DNA of 64,000 nt, taken from positions 16,244,001-16,308,000 of the forward strand of contig CM038910.1 of the NCBI GenBank assembly GCA_021904315.1, given 5' to 3'. Source of the DNA: Sphagnum magellanicum. Its lineage: Eukaryota; Streptophyta; Sphagnopsida; Sphagnales; Sphagnaceae. Both the position numbers and the translations under genes were made by a program. Position 1 is the first letter of the stretch; every line of letters starts with the position of its first letter. The notes under the pieces are model-generated. The model did not search any database, had not been told where the DNA came from, and saw nothing but the letters and a program-made list of their open reading frames with translations. This document shows, in pieces, positions 60,816 to 64,000 of this stretch.

Positions 60816-63760
60816 AATAAAGAAAAATTCAATGTCATGATGTTGGATTAAGTCTACTTTTCTAATTCATGTGCAAAATCACAATATTTAAAATCATTCA
60901 CAATTGTTTTTTGTTAAAGCTAACTTTGGAAAATCTCTAAATTATACATATAATTTTTTTTCCTAATGGTAATTATGAACATATTACTTTTAAGTCCATG
61001 CATTAATCAACAAATTATTTTCATATAAAAATTTCCTAACTTCTTGATGCATCCAATATGTTTTGTTACTTAATCAAACATAAATTTCAAATCAAACTAT
61101 GTGTTTTAATCATGTAATTATGAGCTTCATGACATGACCTAGTCATGTAGCCATAAACATGACTAAAACTCAATCATAGTCACAAAATTGTTCAAGTCAT
61201 GGATGTTGCCTTTTGATATAATGCTAAGTTTTTAGCCTAAGTGCCTAGATTAGGTTAGGTTTACCTACTCATTTACCTATTTGACTAAACTTTTAGTCTA
61301 ATTTGATTAGACCTTTGGTTTTTTTATGAAAAATGTCCATTTTGTTTTCTATTTGATTAAATGTCACATTTGATTAAATAATCAAAAAGGTGATTTTAAT
61401 CGATTGAACCACTCAAAATAGACATGTTGTTTGAAGAATTAAGGCCTATAATCAAATTGACCAAATCTTTAGTCAAAATGAATAAGGTAGTTTAATTAAA
61501 TGGCATTATGAAAAAAATTGTTTTCTAAAATCACATTGCCCTTCAACTAAAGCTCAAAAAACAACTCATATACAAATATTGTGTAACTAACCCTTGGGTA
61601 TTAAAACTATTATGCAATTATCCCTTGGAAAGATGAAAAATTAATAAATGAATTGACATGTTTAAAAATCAATTAATTGTATTATAACTACAAGTGAGTT
61701 GAAAACGGGTCTTCTATACATGAATTTGTATGCACTATACATACATTCACAATCAATTATGTTTGATTTTTTATGCATTTGACAACTATTTTAAAATTGT
61801 TGTAAATGTGCCACTTACACAACAACTAGTGTACAATGTACATACATGCGATCATGCCACGTGTCCACATTTCCACAATCCATTATGGAATACATTTGCA
61901 ACTAATTTTCAATTACGATTCCCATTAAAACAATTAGTAAGGCCATTAGTGCGCCATTATTGAATTTTTAATGTTCAACTATGTTGTGGCTATTATGTAA
62001 CAACTTATAACTTAATAAGGATATAAATTCATATGTAATATTTTAGAAAACATTATTGTTTCAATAATTTGACTATTGAATATTAATTTCATTTAATACA
62101 TTTAATTATTATGAACTTATTAATTATATTAAATAATTTATTGTTAATCTGAATAAATAAGTGTAATGCATATACTTAATTTTAAAGTAACTAACTAACA
62201 AATTATGTTAATTAACTACATAATATGAATGTATAGGACCAATAATTATTCATCAAATAATAATAAGATAAATATTTATATGAGTTGGGGATATTTAATA
62301 ATGAATTAAACCGATTAATTAAGGTATTTATTATTTCATCAATAATTATTATATTTTTAGTAATTTAAATTCACTAACAAACTAATTATTTAGATACACA
62401 TAATTAATTCAAATGTGACACTAAAAGTAATGTGTATATTATATTAAAACTTCAATTTAGGTGTACATATGGATATGCCTATTTATACTTTAATGTTTTT
62501 AACCAAAATTCATATATGTATTAAAATTTTTAGTAATGAAATATTTTTCAAGAATGGATTAATTACTATGTAATTTAATTAATTATTATGAATTTATTAC
62601 TTAAACTGAATATTTAACAATTAATATGAATTATAAATCAGTTTAATTCAAAAAATTAATTTTTTATTTAATTCGAATAACTTATATATATTTTTTGAAA
62701 TTTTAGATTAAAACATTATTAATTATAGGATGATTACCATTTTAACAACATTGCAAAAATAAATAAATAAATAGAACTTAATCATATTGAAAAAATAAAA
62801 CTTGCAATTCTACAAAAAATTAGACATATTTTATGTAATGAAAATAAATTTGTAAAAGACTTAATGAATGCATTTTTTAATTGACATTCAATTTACAAAG
62901 ATCCTGGGTCAATTTAAACAAAAAGAAATTTGTAGATTTATTCATGACATGCAATTTCAAGTTTTTTTTAACCTTTTAAATTTAATTTTTATAAATTCTA
63001 ATTTTTTGGAATACTTTATTGATTAAAATATTTGTATGTTTTGATTACAAATTGTAGAATTATATCATTTTTTCAAAATTAAAAATTATATATATATATA
63101 TATATATATAATCCTTTGTTGATGTTTATAACCATTTTTATGTTTGCAAAATGGTGGAAATTCATTAAAAAAAAACCTTTCATTCCATTATTAATATTTA
63201 CTTTAAATTTTCAAAAAAATTGGACAAGGTTTATGATGATCTAAAAGATTGAGCTTAAATATTTTCAAATAAATTTGATGTTGGAATTGTTTATGTGTTG
63301 AAAAGTGGAATTATTAGAATTACTTTTAAGTTTTTACTCATGACAAGTTTTTTTTTAAAAAAATCCAAATCCCAATTTTTTGGCAAATTTTTTGTTGTTT
63401 ATATTTTTCCTTGAGTTTTTTTTCCATTTTTTTCCAAACAAGATTTGCCAAGTTAAAAAATTTGAAACAAAAAAAACATGAATACACATTGAATTTACAA
63501 ATATTTTAGGTCAATTTAAACAAAAAAAAAATTGTTGATTAATTTATGAAATGTTATTTTAAGTTTTTTTTTAACATTGCAAAATTATTTATTTTTTATT
63601 ATAATAATTTTAAAAAATACATTATTGAATGAACTTTAAAATCATATTTTCATTTGTAACATTTGAATAAAATTTGCAAAAGAAAATGTATGTTAAAGTT
63701 TGAATTTCCTAAACAATTTGATGCTAAACATAATAAACTTTTTCATGATTATTAATAAAG
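60816..63760. other. Very AT-rich intergenic stretch
   Basis: Dense in TAATTAA and TAAATTT words; (AT)n at about 63087-63110; no gene, RNA or element ends recognised. Confidence 0.5.
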
Positions 63761-63763
63761 TTT

Positions 63764-63962
63764 TGAAATGGTTTGGTGGTTAAGACCTTAATGTGTTCCA
63801 TGAAGCCTTGGGTTCAATCCTTGATGGATGCATGCTTCAATGTATTTTGTACAAATGCAATTTACATACATATACATCATGGTGAATACACAAACATGTA
63901 CATCATGTTAAATGGTGTCAAGACATTTTTGTTGACAAAATGCAAAAAAAAACAAAAAAAAA
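63764..63962 (+). mobile_element. Putative tRNA-derived SINE
   Basis: A-box-like TGGTTTGGTGGTTAAGAC near 63769 is followed about 40 bases on by B-box-like TTGGGTTCAATCCTTG near 63818. The unit ends in an A-rich tail (63942-63962). These are the internal pol III promoter and tail expected of a SINE about 200 bp long. Target duplication not resolved. Confidence 0.5.
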
Positions 63963-64000
63963 CTTTAAATTTTTTTCATGGCATGTAAATTTGTCATGGA

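Noticed and set aside
1-64000. CRISPR arrays, operons, prophage or bacterial regulatory sites
   Set aside because: The window is plant nuclear DNA with spliced genes; direct repeats found are minisatellites without spacer structure.

Overview
This is a land-plant nuclear window: AT-rich and dominated by transposon debris, with short introns that have GT..AG ends, CYP85-clan cytochrome P450 exons, Ty1/copia and hAT elements, tRNA-like SINE pieces and long (TC)n/(GA)n microsatellites. I cannot name the species. Nothing bacterial, phage-like or CRISPR-like is present. Several long open frames in the window begin at TTG or GTG, so I used only ATG starts for nuclear genes.

The genic part is small. 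On the minus strand, 33412-36419 holds one intact cytochrome P450 gene (8 exons, 531 aa by my splicing). About 13 kb away, in the same orientation, 17086-20244 holds its paralogue with the same eight-exon layout. That copy is broken by four in-frame stops, two frameshifts, a lost intron-1 donor and a scrambled N-terminus, so the pair is one live gene and one pseudogene. On the plus strand, 14312-15088 is a 258-codon single-exon frame of unknown function in a CpG-rich island with a (TC)n tract just after its stop. Weak, decayed coding-like stretches lie at about 9340-10490 and 30270-32110, both minus strand.

The rest is repeats. A degraded Ty1/copia element (protease, integrase, reverse transcriptase, RNase H remnants in order) occupies about 1-3780 and is itself interrupted by a 422-bp insertion. 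Four elements share hAT-type termini (consensus near YARYGTTGGG): 7733-8870 (exact 8-bp target duplication), 37112-39315, 41607-46450 and 52117-55479. The last two keep recognisable hAT transposase C-terminal domain remnants. An unrelated 482-bp hAT-type MITE (56856-57337) has perfect 16-bp terminal repeats and an exact 8-bp target duplication. A T/A-G-rich repeat at about 46838-47750 recurs in inverted orientation at about 60245-60815. Minisatellites, foldback elements and a pol III-type SINE fill much of the remainder. The stretches 20.6-27.4, 28.4-30.2 and 60.8-63.7 kb look like old intergenic DNA with no gene I can support.
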